In this document: positions 1-10,883 of the stretch, piece after piece
How positions within the stretch are numbered: the stretch's first letter is position 1
Layout: every line of letters begins with the position of its first letter
Source: Zygosaccharomyces rouxii
Lineage: Eukaryota; Ascomycota; Saccharomycetes; Saccharomycetales; Saccharomycetaceae
Direction: 5' to 3'
DNA: 64,000 nucleotides
Assembly: GCF_000026365.1 (NCBI RefSeq)
Contig: NC_012993.1
Coordinates: 372,001-436,000 of the forward strand
Translations under genes and position numbers: made by a program
The notes under the pieces: generated by a model
The model's database searches: none
The model's input: only the letters and a program-made list of their open reading frames with translations
Told to the model about the DNA's origin: nothing

Positions 1-65
1 GAAATAGCCGGATATTGAAGGTGTTCCGTCAATATTGACGTCGATTTCATGGTAGGAGCAGCCAT
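1..65 (-). CDS. MTW1: Mtw1 kinetochore subunit, 5' end only (partial)
   Basis: The reverse strand opens with ATG at 65-63 and reads 21 codons plus two bases to the window edge, beginning MAAPTMKSTSILTEH. This matches the start of Mtw1, a subunit of the MIND (Mis12) complex that links inner and outer kinetochore. Only the extreme N-terminus is present, so no domain can be checked. It lies 134 bp downstream of the RPA43 stop on the same strand. From memory, MTW1 neighbours FUN12 on S. cerevisiae chromosome I, so its presence here agrees with the ancestral gene order. Identification rests on about 20 residues plus synteny. Confidence 0.85.
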   Translation of the reverse strand, partial: MAAPTMKSTSILTEHLQYPAI

Positions 66-199
66 AATGGATAGCCAAGACCTTTCCTTTAGGCTTTTCC
101 CTCTCTTCTACTTCCCTTTTTTATGTAATGTTTAATTCATCTCGCTCCGATATAGCATAGATGCAGAAGCACAGTAATACAAACAGAGTATATTATACA

Positions 200-1081
200 C
201 TAATCACTATCTGAAGAACTGGAATCGCTATCCGAATCCCTCTCATATACAATTTCTTCGCCATTATCTTCTTTCATCTTAGGCAATTCTAAATCCTTAT
301 GGCTCTCCCTGTTTCCAGTAGAGACTTCGTCATCAAATGTCACCTTTTTATTTGATACTACTGGTAAATTTTGCGCCTGTGAACCATCACCTTGATCTGG
401 TTGTTCCAATAGTGTACCTTCCACTGAAACAACTCTACCAGATGTGTAGACACTCTTCACCTTGAATTTCAGTTTACCATCAATTCTACCACCATCTTGA
501 TCGACCCAATGTCCCAAAGATCTAAATTTCTGAGTATCCTCTTGGCTTTGTTCTCGACTGTTGTTATCTTCTTCATCAACAAATGTCCAATCCATAGGGA
601 TATTATTTTTCTTAATGGATGCATTGAAGGCATCGTGAATCAAAAGACCAATATGAGATGCAGATTGAATAAAGATCCATCCTTCAATTATGTCACCAAC
701 TTGCGGTTGCCACACGTAAAGATTCACATCACACCATGTAAAACCAAATGGTGTATCTGCAGTTAACTTAACCATTTTGTTTGGTGCATTTTCATCGTTT
801 AATGGATCTGCATCTAAAATACGTAAATTGTCATAACCAAGTACCATACCATTAACTTGACTGTTGTATTTCATAACCATTGGATTTAAATGTTGTTTCA
901 TAATACCTTGTTCAGGGTGCTGTTGGTATCTGGGGGCTAATGAGACGTAAAGTGATTGCGCAACACGTATTATACAGTTAGAGATTCCATCTTCTTCATT
1001 TATTGGGTTTTTAACTTGTTTCTTGTGCTCTCTGACAAATCTAGCGGCTTGAACACTTTCATAAGATCTCTTCGAGCTCAT
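200..1081 (-). CDS. RPA43: RNA polymerase I subunit A43
   Basis: The gene encodes 293 aa, against 326 in S. cerevisiae. It is the Rpb7/Rpc25-like stalk subunit of RNA polymerase I; with A14 it binds Rrn3 and recruits polymerase to the rDNA promoter. The conserved core is clear: [10 protein letters not shown] near the N-terminus, [33 protein letters not shown] and the OB-fold stretch [18 protein letters not shown]. The C-terminus ends in an acidic serine tail ([13 protein letters not shown]). An in-frame TTG lies 13 codons upstream, but the first ATG (1081) gives the N-terminus expected of the family. It is divergent from RPA190 across 1.1 kb with PAC motifs at both ends, so the two Pol I subunits are probably co-regulated. 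Confidence 0.97.
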   Translation of the reverse strand: MSSKRSYESVQAARFVREHKKQVKNPINEEDGISNCIIRVAQSLYVSLAPRYQQHPEQGIMKQHLNPMVMKYNSQVNGMVLGYDNLRILDADPLNDENAPNKMVKLTADTPFGFTWCDVNLYVWQPQVGDIIEGWIFIQSASHIGLLIHDAFNASIKKNNIPMDWTFVDEEDNNSREQSQEDTQKFRSLGHWVDQDGGRIDGKLKFKVKSVYTSGRVVSVEGTLLEQPDQGDGSQAQNLPVVSNKKVTFDDEVSTGNRESHKDLELPKMKEDNGEEIVYERDSDSDSSSSDSD

Positions 1082-1154
1082 TGCAATGAATTGGATTGGA
1101 ATATTTAGTGAGAAGAACAAGCGCCAATACTAGTCTTTCTACTAATGACCTCGA

Positions 1155-1190
1155 GATGAGATGAGCTGAGATGAGCTTTGAAATTTTTCA
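1155..1190. promoter_or_regulatory. Tandem PAC boxes plus RRPE in the RPA43 promoter
   Basis: GATGAG cores (PAC) occur at 1155-1160, 1160-1165 and 1170-1175, followed by the RRPE-like TGAAATTTTTCA at 1179-1190. They sit 74-109 bp upstream of the RPA43 ATG. In S. cerevisiae PAC is bound by Dot6/Tod6 and RRPE by Stb3, and together they mark ribosome-biogenesis genes. Occupancy is inferred. Confidence 0.75.
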
Positions 1191-1974
1191 TATCAGAAAA
1201 AATGTCAAAGTTCGACTCACATGACCCCGAAAGCTCTTTGGTGGATATCAACTTACAAGATACTCCAAAAAACTTGTGGGTGCGTTTAGTGCCTGTTCCT
1301 TGCATTTTGAGAATTTGGCATCTCTTGCATCTTTTTTTTTTTTTCTTTCTTTTATATATATAGGTATTCTTCTAGTTTATTTCCAAAATTTCAAGATTTA
1401 ATGTACAATAGATGGGAAATAAATAATACGAGTACTTTGCAGTAGAACTCATTGTTATAGAGCTACAAAAATCTTACAATACTGAGGTTATCCATTTCTG
1501 AGAAATCGCTATTCCATTTTAAAAAAATATATATTTACTATTCGGATGGGCGACACACTGACGTTTAAAAGCGCGACGTGAAATAAAATACAAAACTAGT
1601 TGCGGAACTTCCAAAATTCAATTACAGTGGTTCAGAAACCGATTCGCAATTTATGCATTTAGATTGACAACGCTATAACAGATAGCCAATTTATCTTTTA
1701 AAATACAAGCAATATACAAAGAATAAGTTCCAAGGGTACGAACATTACGCATTATCACAAAAAAAAAAAAAAAAAATTCTGAATGAAAGCATCTCGTAAT
1801 GGATCCTCAGAATTAGAAACCTTGAAAAAGCGGCAAACGTGAAACTTTTTACTGAAAAGATCAAAAATCCTTCTTTTTTTTTTTTTGTAATATCTTAATA
1901 TCTTGAAATATTTTTTATTTTTAAAGTTTATTACCCCGTATACAGTGACACAGACGTGCCCGTCAGTAATGATT
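1191..1974. other. Middle of the RPA43-RPA190 divergent intergenic region
   Basis: About 0.8 kb of AT-rich spacer with several A or T runs, for example an A tract near 1760-1776 and T tracts near 1331-1342 and 1875-1886. Only short ORFs are present and they show no family resemblance. I see no tRNA or other RNA gene. It most likely acts only as promoter and spacer. Confidence 0.6.
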
Positions 1975-2100
1975 TGAAAATTTTTTTGTTCGTCCATTTT
2001 CACCTCATCCCATCTAATCTCATCTCATCTCATCTCATCTCGATCTTTTCAATATGCATAACAGTCTGTATTATATTATATCGACAGAGTATATATAAAG
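1975..2100 (+). promoter_or_regulatory. RPA190 promoter: RRPE, CTCAT (PAC) array, TATA box
   Basis: An RRPE-like TGAAAATTTTTTT lies at 1975-1987. CTCATC (reverse-strand PAC) occurs at 2004-2009 and then four times at 5-bp spacing between 2019 and 2039. A TATATAAAG element at 2092-2100 lies 77 bp upstream of the RPA190 ATG, which is a plausible TATA distance for yeast. The arrangement mirrors the PAC/RRPE block in front of RPA43. Confidence 0.7.
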
Positions 2101-2176
2101 GAAATAAGGAACTAGACCTAGTCCCCTTTGGCTTGCGATCTTTCTCTTTGGAGTCTCTGCATTCAACACTTTTACA

Positions 2177-5100
2177 ATGGATATTTCCAAGCCAGTTGGG
2201 TCAGAAATTAGTTCTGTAGACTTTAACGTTTTTTCCGCTGAGGAAATTCGTAATCTTTCAGCAAAACAAATTACGAATCCAACGGTTTTAGATAACTTAG
2301 GTCATCCAATTTCTGGTGGTCTTTATGACTTAGCACTTGGTGCATTTTTACGTAACCTTTGTGCTACATGTGGTTTAGACGAAAAGTTTTGTCCAGGTCA
2401 TCAAGGTCATATTGAATTACCGGTACCTTGTTATAATCCGCTTTTTTTCAGTCAACTTTACATTTATCTGAGAAGTTCCTGTCTTTATTGTCATCGTTTC
2501 CGTCTGAGATCTATTGAAGTTAACCGATTTGCATGTAAATTAAGATTGTTGCAATATGGTCTTGTAGAAGAATCCTACCAATTAGATCAGTTACGTGTAG
2601 GTGACTTACAGGGTGGTAGCGATGATGAAGATGATAACGATGAAGCAGTTGAGGACAATAACACTTCTGAAACACCTGCTAAAAAATCTTTGAAAGATGC
2701 TTCTTCTGCTATGCTAAAGGAATTATTACAAAAGCGTAAGGAATTCGTGGACGTTGCAATTGCCAAGGCGATTTCTGAAGGTAAAGCTAGTCATAAGGGT
2801 GTTTTCACCATTATTACCAATGAGGAACGTAAGAAGGTGATACACGACTTCCATAGAAGATTACTCAGTAGAGCTAAATGTGATAACTGTGGTATGTTTT
2901 CACCAAAATTTAGAAAAGATGGATTCACCAAAATCTTTGAAACTGCCCTTACAGATAAGCAATTAACTAATAACCGTGTTAAAGGTGTCATTCGTCAAGA
3001 TATGATTAAAAAACAACAACAAAGTGCCAAATTAGACGGTGAAGAAAAGGCTAACGATGTTGATGAAGTTTTCAGTCTTGGTAAGAACCCTTCTGCAAGA
3101 CCAAAGACAGGTTCTACCTATATTTTATCGACTGAAGTGAGAAATATTATGAGGGTGCTCTTCAAAAAGGAACAAGAAATCTTACAATATGTTTTCCACT
3201 CAAGACCGAACCTTTTAAGGAAATCTGTAACTCCGGATGTATTCTTCATGGAAGTCGTTTTAGTACCACCAACCAGATTCCGTCTTCCTTCTAAATTAGG
3301 TGAAGAAGTTCATGAAAATACCCAAAATCAATTGTTATCAAAGGTTTTAACTACATCTTTACTCATTAGAGATTTAAATGATGAGATGTCAAATCTACAA
3401 AAGGATAAAGTTTCCGTTGAGGATAGAAGAGTAATTTTCAGCAGGTTAATGAATGCCTTTGTGACTATTCAAAATGATGTTAATAGTTTTATTGATTCGA
3501 CAAAGGCACAAGGAAGTACCGGTGGTAAGGTCCCTATCCCAGGTGTCAAGCAAGCTCTAGAAAAGAAGGAAGGTCTGTTCAGAAAACACATGATGGGTAA
3601 GCGTGTCAACCATGCTGCTCGTTCCGTCATTTCTCCAGACCCTAACATTGAGACTAACGAAATTGGTGTTCCACCAGTTTTTGCAACTAAATTGACTTAT
3701 CCAGAACCAGTTACCTCTTATAATATTGCAGAGTTACGTCAAGCGGTAATTAACGGTCCTGATAAATGGCCAGGTGCTACCCAAATTCAAAATGAAGACG
3801 GTAGTTTGGTTTCATTGGTTGGTATGACTTTAGAGCAGCGTAATGCCTTGGCAAATCAACTATTGACACCATCATCCAACCCAGCTACCCACACTTTGAA
3901 CAAGAAGGTTTTCCGTCACATCAAAAATAGAGATATTGTCATTATGAATCGTCAACCAACTTTGCATAAAGCTTCTATGATGGGTCATAAGGTTAGAGTT
4001 CTACCTGGTGAGAAGACTTTACGTCTTCACTACGCCAACACTGGTGCTTATAACGCAGATTTTGATGGTGATGAAATGAATATGCACTTTCCTCAAAATG
4101 AAAATGCTAGATCTGAAGCATTCAACTTGGCCAACACAGATTCTCAATATTTAACACCAACTTCAGGTTCACCATTAAGAGGTTTGATTCAAGATCACAT
4201 TTCTGCTGGTGTTTGGTTGACCAACAAGGATAGTTTCTTCACAAGGGATCAATACCAGCAATACATCTACGGTTGTATTAGACCCGAGGATGGTCATTCT
4301 ACAAGACCAAAAATTGTGACTGTACCTCCAGCTGTTATGAAGCCAGTGCCATTGTGGACCGGTAAACAAATCATTACTACTGTCATAATGAATGTGACGC
4401 CAGCCGACATGCCAGGTATTAATTTACTGTCCAAAAACAAAATCAAGAATGAATACTGGGGCCAAGGTTCTACTGAAAACGAGGTCATCTTCAAAGATGG
4501 TGCACTATTGTGTGGTATTTTGGATAAATCTCAATATGGTGCTTCTAAATACGGTATTGTTCATTCTTTACATGAAGTCTATGGACCGGAAACTGCTGCA
4601 AAAGTTCTCTCTGTCCTTGGTAGACTATTCACCAACTTTATCACAAACACCGCTTTCTCATGTGGTATGGATGACTTACGTTTGACAGCCGAAGGTAACA
4701 AGGATAGAAAGGATTTATTGAAGACGTCTACCGATGTTGGTCGTCAAGCTGCCGCTGAAGTCACCAATTTACCAACTGATACACCATCCAATGATCCTGA
4801 GCTTTTGAAAAGATTGGAAGAAATCTTACGTGATGATAACAAATCAGGTATTTTGGACGCTGTTACATCTTCTAAGGTTAACTCAGTTACATCTAAAGTG
4901 GTCTCTACTGTGATTCCAAAGGGTACCATGAAGAAATTCCCTCAAAATTCCATGCAAGCCATGGCTTTATCTGGTGCTAAAGGTTCCACCGTTAATGTTT
5001 CTCAAATTATGTGTTTGTTAGGTCAACAAGCCCTAGAAGGTAGAAGAGTGCCTGTAATGGTTAGTGGTAAGACACTGCCATCATTCAAACCTTTTGAAAC

Positions 5101-7180
5101 AGACTCCATGGCTGGTGGTTATATCAAGGGCCGTTTCTACTCAGGTATCAAGCCACAGGAATACTACTTTCACTGTATGGCTGGTCGTGAAGGTTTAATT
5201 GATACCGCTGTTAAAACCTCTAGATCTGGTTACTTGCAACGTTGTTTAACTAAACAATTAGAAGGTATTCATGTGTCTTATGATAACACTGTTAGGGATG
5301 GTGACGGTACTTTAGTCCAATTCTTATACGGTGGTGATGCGGTGGACACTACAAAAGAATCCCATATGACTCAATTCGACTTCTGTCTAGAAAACTACGA
5401 TGCGTTATTGAGGAAATACAATCCTTCTGCACTAGTCGAACACTTAGACGTAGAATCTGCCCTCAAATACTCTAAGAAGGCTTTGAAGAGTAGGAAGAAG
5501 ATTGATAAAGAACCACATTACAAGAACTCAGATAAATATGATCCTGTATTGTCCAAATATAACCCAGCAAAATACTTGGGTTCAGTCTCTGAAAAGTTCC
5601 AAGACAAATTGGAGGGCTTTTTGGATTCTCATTCAAAGCAATTAAAACTACATTCTGGTATAAATGAAAAGAAATTCAGAGCTCTGATGCAGTTAAAATA
5701 CATGAGATCCTTGGTTAACCCTGGTGAAGCTGTTGGTATCATTGCAGCTCAATCCGTTGGTGAACCTTCCACGCAAATGACCTTGAATACTTTCCATTTT
5801 GCTGGTCACGGTGCTGCTAACGTTACCTTAGGTATTCCTCGTATGAGAGAAATTGTCATGACAGCATCAGCTGCCATTAAGACTCCTCAGATGTCTCTAC
5901 CTGTGTGGAATCATGTGTCTGATGACCAAGCTAGTATCTTCTGTAAATCCATTACCAAGGTTGTGCTTTCTGAAGTTGTCGACAAGGTCACTGTTACCGA
6001 AACTACAGGTGTTTCAGAACACGGTAGCCCAGCTCGTTCCTACGCTGTTCACATGAAATTCTACGGTAAGGATGCATACGGTGAAGAGTACGATGTTTCT
6101 AAGGAAGAATTGCAGAACGTCGTTGCAACGAAATTTTTGTACTATTTGGAAATGGCTATCGTCAAGGAACTCAAGAAACAAAAGAAGACTTCCATGCCCG
6201 ATATTGGTGTTGCTGTGCCTAAATCGCAAACCGCATTGGGTTCAGGTGAGGGTCCTACTAGTGGTAGTAATGAGGACAACGATGAGGAAGAAGCGCGTCA
6301 AAAAACCAAACAAGCTGTTTCTTATGAAGAACCTGATGAAGATGAAATCGAAACCATGAGACAAGCCGAAAAGTCATCTGATGAGGAGGGCCTTGACTCT
6401 GATATGGATTCTGGTGAATCTGACAACGAATCTGAGAAGGACGAAAAGGACGAAGAGGAAGACTCTATCGAGTCTGCCATGACTGAGGCTAACAAAAACA
6501 TGAGTAAATCTCAACGTGATCGTCAACATGCTGTTATCTCAGAACACAAATTCATTACCAAGTACAATTTTGATGATGAAGATGGCCAATGGTGTAACTT
6601 CAAATTAGAACTTTCAGGTGATACTGAAAAATTGTTGATGGTCAATATTGTGGAAGATATCTGTAGAAAATCCGTTATTAGAGAAGTTCCTCACATTAGC
6701 CGTTGTATTCCTGGTGAACCTGTGGGTGATAGGCGTATGTTGACCACGGAAGGTGTGAATTTCCAAGCAATGTGGGATCAAGAAATGTTCATTGATGTGG
6801 ATGGTATAAGATCCAACGATGTTGCAGCTGTTCTACGCACTTACGGTGTGGAAGCGGCAAGAAATACCATTGTTTACGAAATCAACAATGTGTTTTCTCG
6901 TTACGCCATTAGTGTTTCTTTCCGTCATTTGGACTTAATTGCTGATTTAATGACAAGACAAGGTAACTATTTGGCATTCAATAGACAAGGTATGGAAACC
7001 TCTACTTCTTCATTCATGAAGATGTCCTATGAAACTACATGTCAGTTTTTGACCAAGGCCGTTCTGGACAATGATCGTGAAAAATTGCAAAGTCCATCTG
7101 CAAGAATCGTTTTGGGTAAGTTGAATAACGTTGGTACGGGAGCTTTTGATGTTTTGACGAAGATTCCAAATTCTGTATAA
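2177..7180 (+). CDS. RPA190: RNA polymerase I largest subunit A190
   Basis: The gene encodes 1667 aa (1664 in S. cerevisiae), the catalytic beta'-like subunit of RNA polymerase I that synthesises 35S pre-rRNA in the nucleolus. The N-terminal zinc clamp CATCGLDEKFCPGHQGH is present, followed by a second Cys pair (CDNCG). The invariant Mg-binding NADFDGD is intact with aspartates at residues 628, 630 and 632. The trigger-loop/bridge region GEAVGIIAAQSVGEPSTQMT is also intact. An acidic insertion rich in D, E and S lies around residues 1355-1440, typical of the Pol I jaw. The ATG at 2177 matches the known N-terminus (MDISKPVGSEISSVDF). Weak codon bias toward preferred codons fits an abundant protein. 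Confidence 0.99.
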   Translation: MDISKPVGSEISSVDFNVFSAEEIRNLSAKQITNPTVLDNLGHPISGGLYDLALGAFLRNLCATCGLDEKFCPGHQGHIELPVPCYNPLFFSQLYIYLRSSCLYCHRFRLRSIEVNRFACKLRLLQYGLVEESYQLDQLRVGDLQGGSDDEDDNDEAVEDNNTSETPAKKSLKDASSAMLKELLQKRKEFVDVAIAKAISEGKASHKGVFTIITNEERKKVIHDFHRRLLSRAKCDNCGMFSPKFRKDGFTKIFETALTDKQLTNNRVKGVIRQDMIKKQQQSAKLDGEEKANDVDEVFSLGKNPSARPKTGSTYILSTEVRNIMRVLFKKEQEILQYVFHSRPNLLRKSVTPDVFFMEVVLVPPTRFRLPSKLGEEVHENTQNQLLSKVLTTSLLIRDLNDEMSNLQKDKVSVEDRRVIFSRLMNAFVTIQNDVNSFIDSTKAQGSTGGKVPIPGVKQALEKKEGLFRKHMMGKRVNHAARSVISPDPNIETNEIGVPPVFATKLTYPEPVTSYNIAELRQAVINGPDKWPGATQIQNEDGSLVSLVGMTLEQRNALANQLLTPSSNPATHTLNKKVFRHIKNRDIVIMNRQPTLHKASMMGHKVRVLPGEKTLRLHYANTGAYNADFDGDEMNMHFPQNENARSEAFNLANTDSQYLTPTSGSPLRGLIQDHISAGVWLTNKDSFFTRDQYQQYIYGCIRPEDGHSTRPKIVTVPPAVMKPVPLWTGKQIITTVIMNVTPADMPGINLLSKNKIKNEYWGQGSTENEVIFKDGALLCGILDKSQYGASKYGIVHSLHEVYGPETAAKVLSVLGRLFTNFITNTAFSCGMDDLRLTAEGNKDRKDLLKTSTDVGRQAAAEVTNLPTDTPSNDPELLKRLEEILRDDNKSGILDAVTSSKVNSVTSKVVSTVIPKGTMKKFPQNSMQAMALSGAKGSTVNVSQIMCLLGQQALEGRRVPVMVSGKTLPSFKPFETDSMAGGYIKGRFYSGIKPQEYYFHCMAGREGLIDTAVKTSRSGYLQRCLTKQLEGIHVSYDNTVRDGDGTLVQFLYGGDAVDTTKESHMTQFDFCLENYDALLRKYNPSALVEHLDVESALKYSKKALKSRKKIDKEPHYKNSDKYDPVLSKYNPAKYLGSVSEKFQDKLEGFLDSHSKQLKLHSGINEKKFRALMQLKYMRSLVNPGEAVGIIAAQSVGEPSTQMTLNTFHFAGHGAANVTLGIPRMREIVMTASAAIKTPQMSLPVWNHVSDDQASIFCKSITKVVLSEVVDKVTVTETTGVSEHGSPARSYAVHMKFYGKDAYGEEYDVSKEELQNVVATKFLYYLEMAIVKELKKQKKTSMPDIGVAVPKSQTALGSGEGPTSGSNEDNDEEEARQKTKQAVSYEEPDEDEIETMRQAEKSSDEEGLDSDMDSGESDNESEKDEKDEEEDSIESAMTEANKNMSKSQRDRQHAVISEHKFITKYNFDDEDGQWCNFKLELSGDTEKLLMVNIVEDICRKSVIREVPHISRCIPGEPVGDRRMLTTEGVNFQAMWDQEMFIDVDGIRSNDVAAVLRTYGVEAARNTIVYEINNVFSRYAISVSFRHLDLIADLMTRQGNYLAFNRQGMETSTSSFMKMSYETTCQFLTKAVLDNDREKLQSPSARIVLGKLNNVGTGAFDVLTKIPNSV

Positions 7181-7453
7181 TAAAGGTAAAAAGTTTTCAT
7201 ATTTAAAATAAATCATGGAATGATGAGCTAGAATGTAGTATTCTATAAAATTAATATATTAATAAAATAAAATGAAGTCTATCTAAAAAGGATTAAAAGT
7301 TCACTTTTACATACATATACATGAAATTGTTGAAAGGTACAGCTTTTATATACTGGTAAACATTTGATGCATTTACGGACAATGCACCAAAAGTTGTGCA
7401 TCCCAAAGATCAGGTTAACAAGGATTCTGATCCTTGGATGAGTGCGTTTCTCT

Positions 7454-10400
7454 TCAATCGATGCCAAACACAGGTTTTAATTTTTTCAGCAGTATCCAAT
7501 CTGACTTGGATACTTGGTCTCTGAATGCCTTGTCCTTCAAAGTATCGATGGATCTTCTAGAAATGGCGGCATATAATGGATCGCTTTCACCCACGTGACG
7601 GCCCCAGATAGGTTGTTGACCTGAAGGATCCTCCAAACGCATGGCAACACCAGCAGCGGTCTGGCCCCTCTTAACTTCATTAACTGGATGATGGTTAATT
7701 TCCAAAGAAACCACCTTACCCAGTAGTAGAACTTGCTTTTCATTCGTAGTTGGGTTCAATTTCACTGTACAAATTGGAGTACCTACTCGAAGAACACCTT
7801 CCACAACATCAACACCAATAATCATCGGAGCACGCTTGTTGATAATTTGTAATGTCTGTAAAACACATGGGAAGATGGCGAAGTCCAAGAAGTCTTTACG
7901 ACGTTGTTCGAGCAAATCCTCTTGATATTTGGTGAAAGCATCGAACAAGTGGTAAATGACATCAGCGTTGAAAACCTTAATACCCTCTTGTTCAGCATAT
8001 TGCTCAGCTTCCTTATCTATTTTAACATCGAAACACATCATAACTGCGTATTCCGGAGCTTTTTCCAACATGGCACCTGCCTTCATTACATCACGTTTGT
8101 AAACTGGACCCAACCCGATGGACATCACAGGAATCTTCATATCTTTCAAGAAATCTAGTAAGGCTTCCAAAGAACCCAAGGTAGAAGCCTGAACGGTAAC
8201 ACCTCTACCGCTAGTGTCAACAGAGTCCAACAACCCTGTTAAATCGTCCATGACTTCGTCCATCATTTCTTCCTCATCATCATCAGGACCAACGACCAAC
8301 AATCTAGAACCAGAGACGGCCTTTTCTAAATCATTAGCTGCGATCTTAACACCCAATGCTGCTTTGACTTCTTTGTTGTGAACGTACTCAGATTTTAGAC
8401 GCAATTCACGCAATGGTTGAGGGGTCAACAAAGCTCTAATGTTTGTGACAATCGGTCCGTTCATACCACATAGGACGATACGATCCCCCTCTCTTAAAAT
8501 ACCGTTCGATAAAACAACATCAATAGTTGTACCGAAACCTTCAACAACTTTAACTTCCAAAATGGTAGCCTCGATGTGGGATAGGTACATCAATTGCTTA
8601 GACATTCTCTTTTGAGTCAATTCTAGCAACAACCACAACAGATCTGGAACACCTTCACCGGTAACGGCAGAAGTTGGGACGATGGAGACGTACTTGGACA
8701 TGTTTTTGTTTTGGAAGTATAATTCAGAGTTCAAACCTTGTTCAGCAAGAGCCAATTTGATAGCGGATAATCTTGTCTCAAATTCATCTTTAACGGCCCT
8801 CGATTGTTGTTCGAATGAGTCTCTGAAGGAGTTACCAGGAATAGTCTTCCAATCGTACAATCTATCGATCTTGTTCAATGCAACGACGAAAGGAGATTTT
8901 CTGTCTCTCAACAACCTTAGAGATTCTAAAGTTTGTTGTTCAAGACCATGCATGATATCAATCACCAAAATGGCAATGTTACATAGAGATGAACCTCTAG
9001 AACGCAAGTTGGTGAAAGATTCGTGACCAGGAGTATCGATAACCAGCAAACCTGGAACATCGAAAGTTTGCTTTTCGTATTTAGACATGGTCTTCGTCTT
9101 GTCCTTAACAGCACTGATAGGGAAATAGGTAGCACCAATTTGTTGAGTGATACCACCGGCTTCACCACCTTGCACATTACTTTGTCTGATCTTGTCCAAC
9201 AACTTGGTCTTACCAGTATCAACATGACCTAAGATACAGCAAATTGGAGAACGCAAATCCTTCTTTGGTGTAGGAGCAGGAGAAGCGGAAGCGCGAGCAG
9301 GTGTTCCGCCCTTTGATTCTTCAACTGCCTTAGATACAGGTGTTGGCTTAGAAGCTGCAGCTGGGGTATTTACTTCCTCAATAACTTCTTTACTTGACAC
9401 TTCAGAGCTTGAAACCTCAGGCGTAGATTCCTTAACTTCCATTTTGGTGGTTTCCTCCACCGTAGTAGTAGCGGAAGCGGCCTCACCTTCATCATCTTCA
9501 AGTGCCAAACGCTCCCAATCATCAATCAAAACTTCCTCATCACCCTTTTTTTCATCTGCACCATCGGTACCCTTTTCTTTACCGTTTGTGTCCTTGGATT
9601 CTGCCTTTTCTGGTGCATTAGTCTTCTTCTTCTTACTGTAGACGACCTTCTTTGCTTTAGGAGCTTCGGCTTCCTTCTTCTCTAATGCAGGAACTTTGAT
9701 ATTACCAGCAGCCAATAGAGCGGCACGTCTCTTTTCTTGTAGTTTCTTTTCTTCCTTTTGTTTCTTTGTCAAAAGTTTACCTTCAGCCTTCAATTTTTCC
9801 TTCTTGGCTTTATCTTTCTCCTTTTTAGCTTCTTTGGCAGCCTCACGTTCTTTATCAGCTTCAGCTTCACGTTCTAGTTCTTCCTTCTCCAAACGTTCTT
9901 CCTCTTCTCTCAATCTCTGCTCTTCTTCTTCAGCTTGTTTTTTCAATTCTAGTTGACGTTTCAAAGCAGCTAAACCTGCAGGTGCCTTCTTACCACCTTT
10001 CTTTGGAGCTGCCTTTGGAGTTTGCGTTGCTTCTGGAGCAGGTGATCCACTTTTACTCTTGTCCTTGGCTTCCTTTTCAGCTTGAACTTTCTCGACGTTT
10101 TGTTTGTTCAACTCTTTATTCTTTTCCTTTTGAGCTTGCTGTTGAGCTTTCTTCTTATTGTTTTCCTCTTTCTTCTTTTGCTTCTCCTTTTCCTTCTTTT
10201 CCTTTTCCTTCTCCTTCTTAGACTTTAGCACTGGCTTGGCATTATTATTATTCTCAGCCTTCTCATCAGTGGTCTTCTTGTCTTGTTTCTTCTTGGATTT
10301 AGCTAGAGTGGACATGAAGTCAGCTTCAATAGCCTCAGCACCGGCTTGTTCGGCTGGTGTACCCTCGGCAGCTGGTGTCTCTTCCTTTGCGTTAGGATCA

Positions 10401-10483
10401 ACACCGAACTCTTCACTGGCGGGCATGTCCTCTGTGAAATCTTCTTCCCAGTAGTTTTGCTGGTTCTTATTATTTTTACCCAT
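7454..10483 (-). CDS. FUN12: Translation initiation factor eIF5B
   Basis: The gene encodes 1009 aa (about 1002 in S. cerevisiae). eIF5B is the IF2-like GTPase that promotes 60S joining at the end of initiation. Residues 1 to about 410 are a low-complexity charged region dominated by K and E, as is usual in eukaryotes. The G domain starts at GHVDTGKT (residues 419-426), followed by the switch-2 motif DTPGHESF and the specificity motif NKID. Beta-barrel and C-terminal domain IV follow, ending in [10 protein letters not shown]. The reverse-strand ATG at 10483-10481 is the only sensible start. It is convergent with RPA190 and divergent from RBG1, sharing a 400-bp promoter with PAC and RRPE. Confidence 0.99.
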   Translation of the reverse strand: MGKNNKNQQNYWEEDFTEDMPASEEFGVDPNAKEETPAAEGTPAEQAGAEAIEADFMSTLAKSKKKQDKKTTDEKAENNNNAKPVLKSKKEKEKEKKEKEKQKKKEENNKKKAQQQAQKEKNKELNKQNVEKVQAEKEAKDKSKSGSPAPEATQTPKAAPKKGGKKAPAGLAALKRQLELKKQAEEEEQRLREEEERLEKEELEREAEADKEREAAKEAKKEKDKAKKEKLKAEGKLLTKKQKEEKKLQEKRRAALLAAGNIKVPALEKKEAEAPKAKKVVYSKKKKTNAPEKAESKDTNGKEKGTDGADEKKGDEEVLIDDWERLALEDDEGEAASATTTVEETTKMEVKESTPEVSSSEVSSKEVIEEVNTPAAASKPTPVSKAVEESKGGTPARASASPAPTPKKDLRSPICCILGHVDTGKTKLLDKIRQSNVQGGEAGGITQQIGATYFPISAVKDKTKTMSKYEKQTFDVPGLLVIDTPGHESFTNLRSRGSSLCNIAILVIDIMHGLEQQTLESLRLLRDRKSPFVVALNKIDRLYDWKTIPGNSFRDSFEQQSRAVKDEFETRLSAIKLALAEQGLNSELYFQNKNMSKYVSIVPTSAVTGEGVPDLLWLLLELTQKRMSKQLMYLSHIEATILEVKVVEGFGTTIDVVLSNGILREGDRIVLCGMNGPIVTNIRALLTPQPLRELRLKSEYVHNKEVKAALGVKIAANDLEKAVSGSRLLVVGPDDDEEEMMDEVMDDLTGLLDSVDTSGRGVTVQASTLGSLEALLDFLKDMKIPVMSIGLGPVYKRDVMKAGAMLEKAPEYAVMMCFDVKIDKEAEQYAEQEGIKVFNADVIYHLFDAFTKYQEDLLEQRRKDFLDFAIFPCVLQTLQIINKRAPMIIGVDVVEGVLRVGTPICTVKLNPTTNEKQVLLLGKVVSLEINHHPVNEVKRGQTAAGVAMRLEDPSGQQPIWGRHVGESDPLYAAISRRSIDTLKDKAFRDQVSKSDWILLKKLKPVFGID

Positions 10484-10883
10484 TTTCCTTTTTAATCCGT
10501 CTTATAACTTCTTATTGCAGCATTAAATGTAAATGGAAAAACTCTTGATTCAATTAGAACTTGATCAGGACTTTTAAACAATGGTAAATGAGGTATGTTT
10601 TTCAACTTAATACGTCCTTATGATTGCATCCACCAAGTTCTTGATAAGAATGACAAATAAGTTACTCCTTTACACCTTTATACAGTGAGTATTAGTTGGA
10701 TGAGTTCCACATGAATCCGATTTTTTCTTATCCATACCGAAAATTTTTTTTCACCTTCGTAAGCGGTGATTTGAAAAATTTCAAATAATACCAACTTTTA
10801 AGCGATGAGCTATTGGAATATTGTCGAATATCGTCAATTATACTGTCAAGAATAGAGAGTAGCAGTATCAAGGTTGTTGGAAA
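10484..10883. promoter_or_regulatory. FUN12-RBG1 divergent promoter with RRPE and PAC
   Basis: This 400-bp divergent promoter contains TGAAAAATTTCA (RRPE) at 10772-10783 and GCGATGAGCT (PAC) at 10802-10811, so RRPE precedes PAC by about 20 bp, 70-110 bp upstream of the RBG1 ATG. The pair is characteristic of ribosome-biogenesis and translation genes. The FUN12-proximal half shows no motif I can name. Confidence 0.7.

Noticed and set aside
9444..10454. Several plus-strand ORFs of 65-98 codons rich in Ser and Phe.
   Set aside because: They are antisense shadows of the Lys/Glu-rich N-terminus of FUN12.
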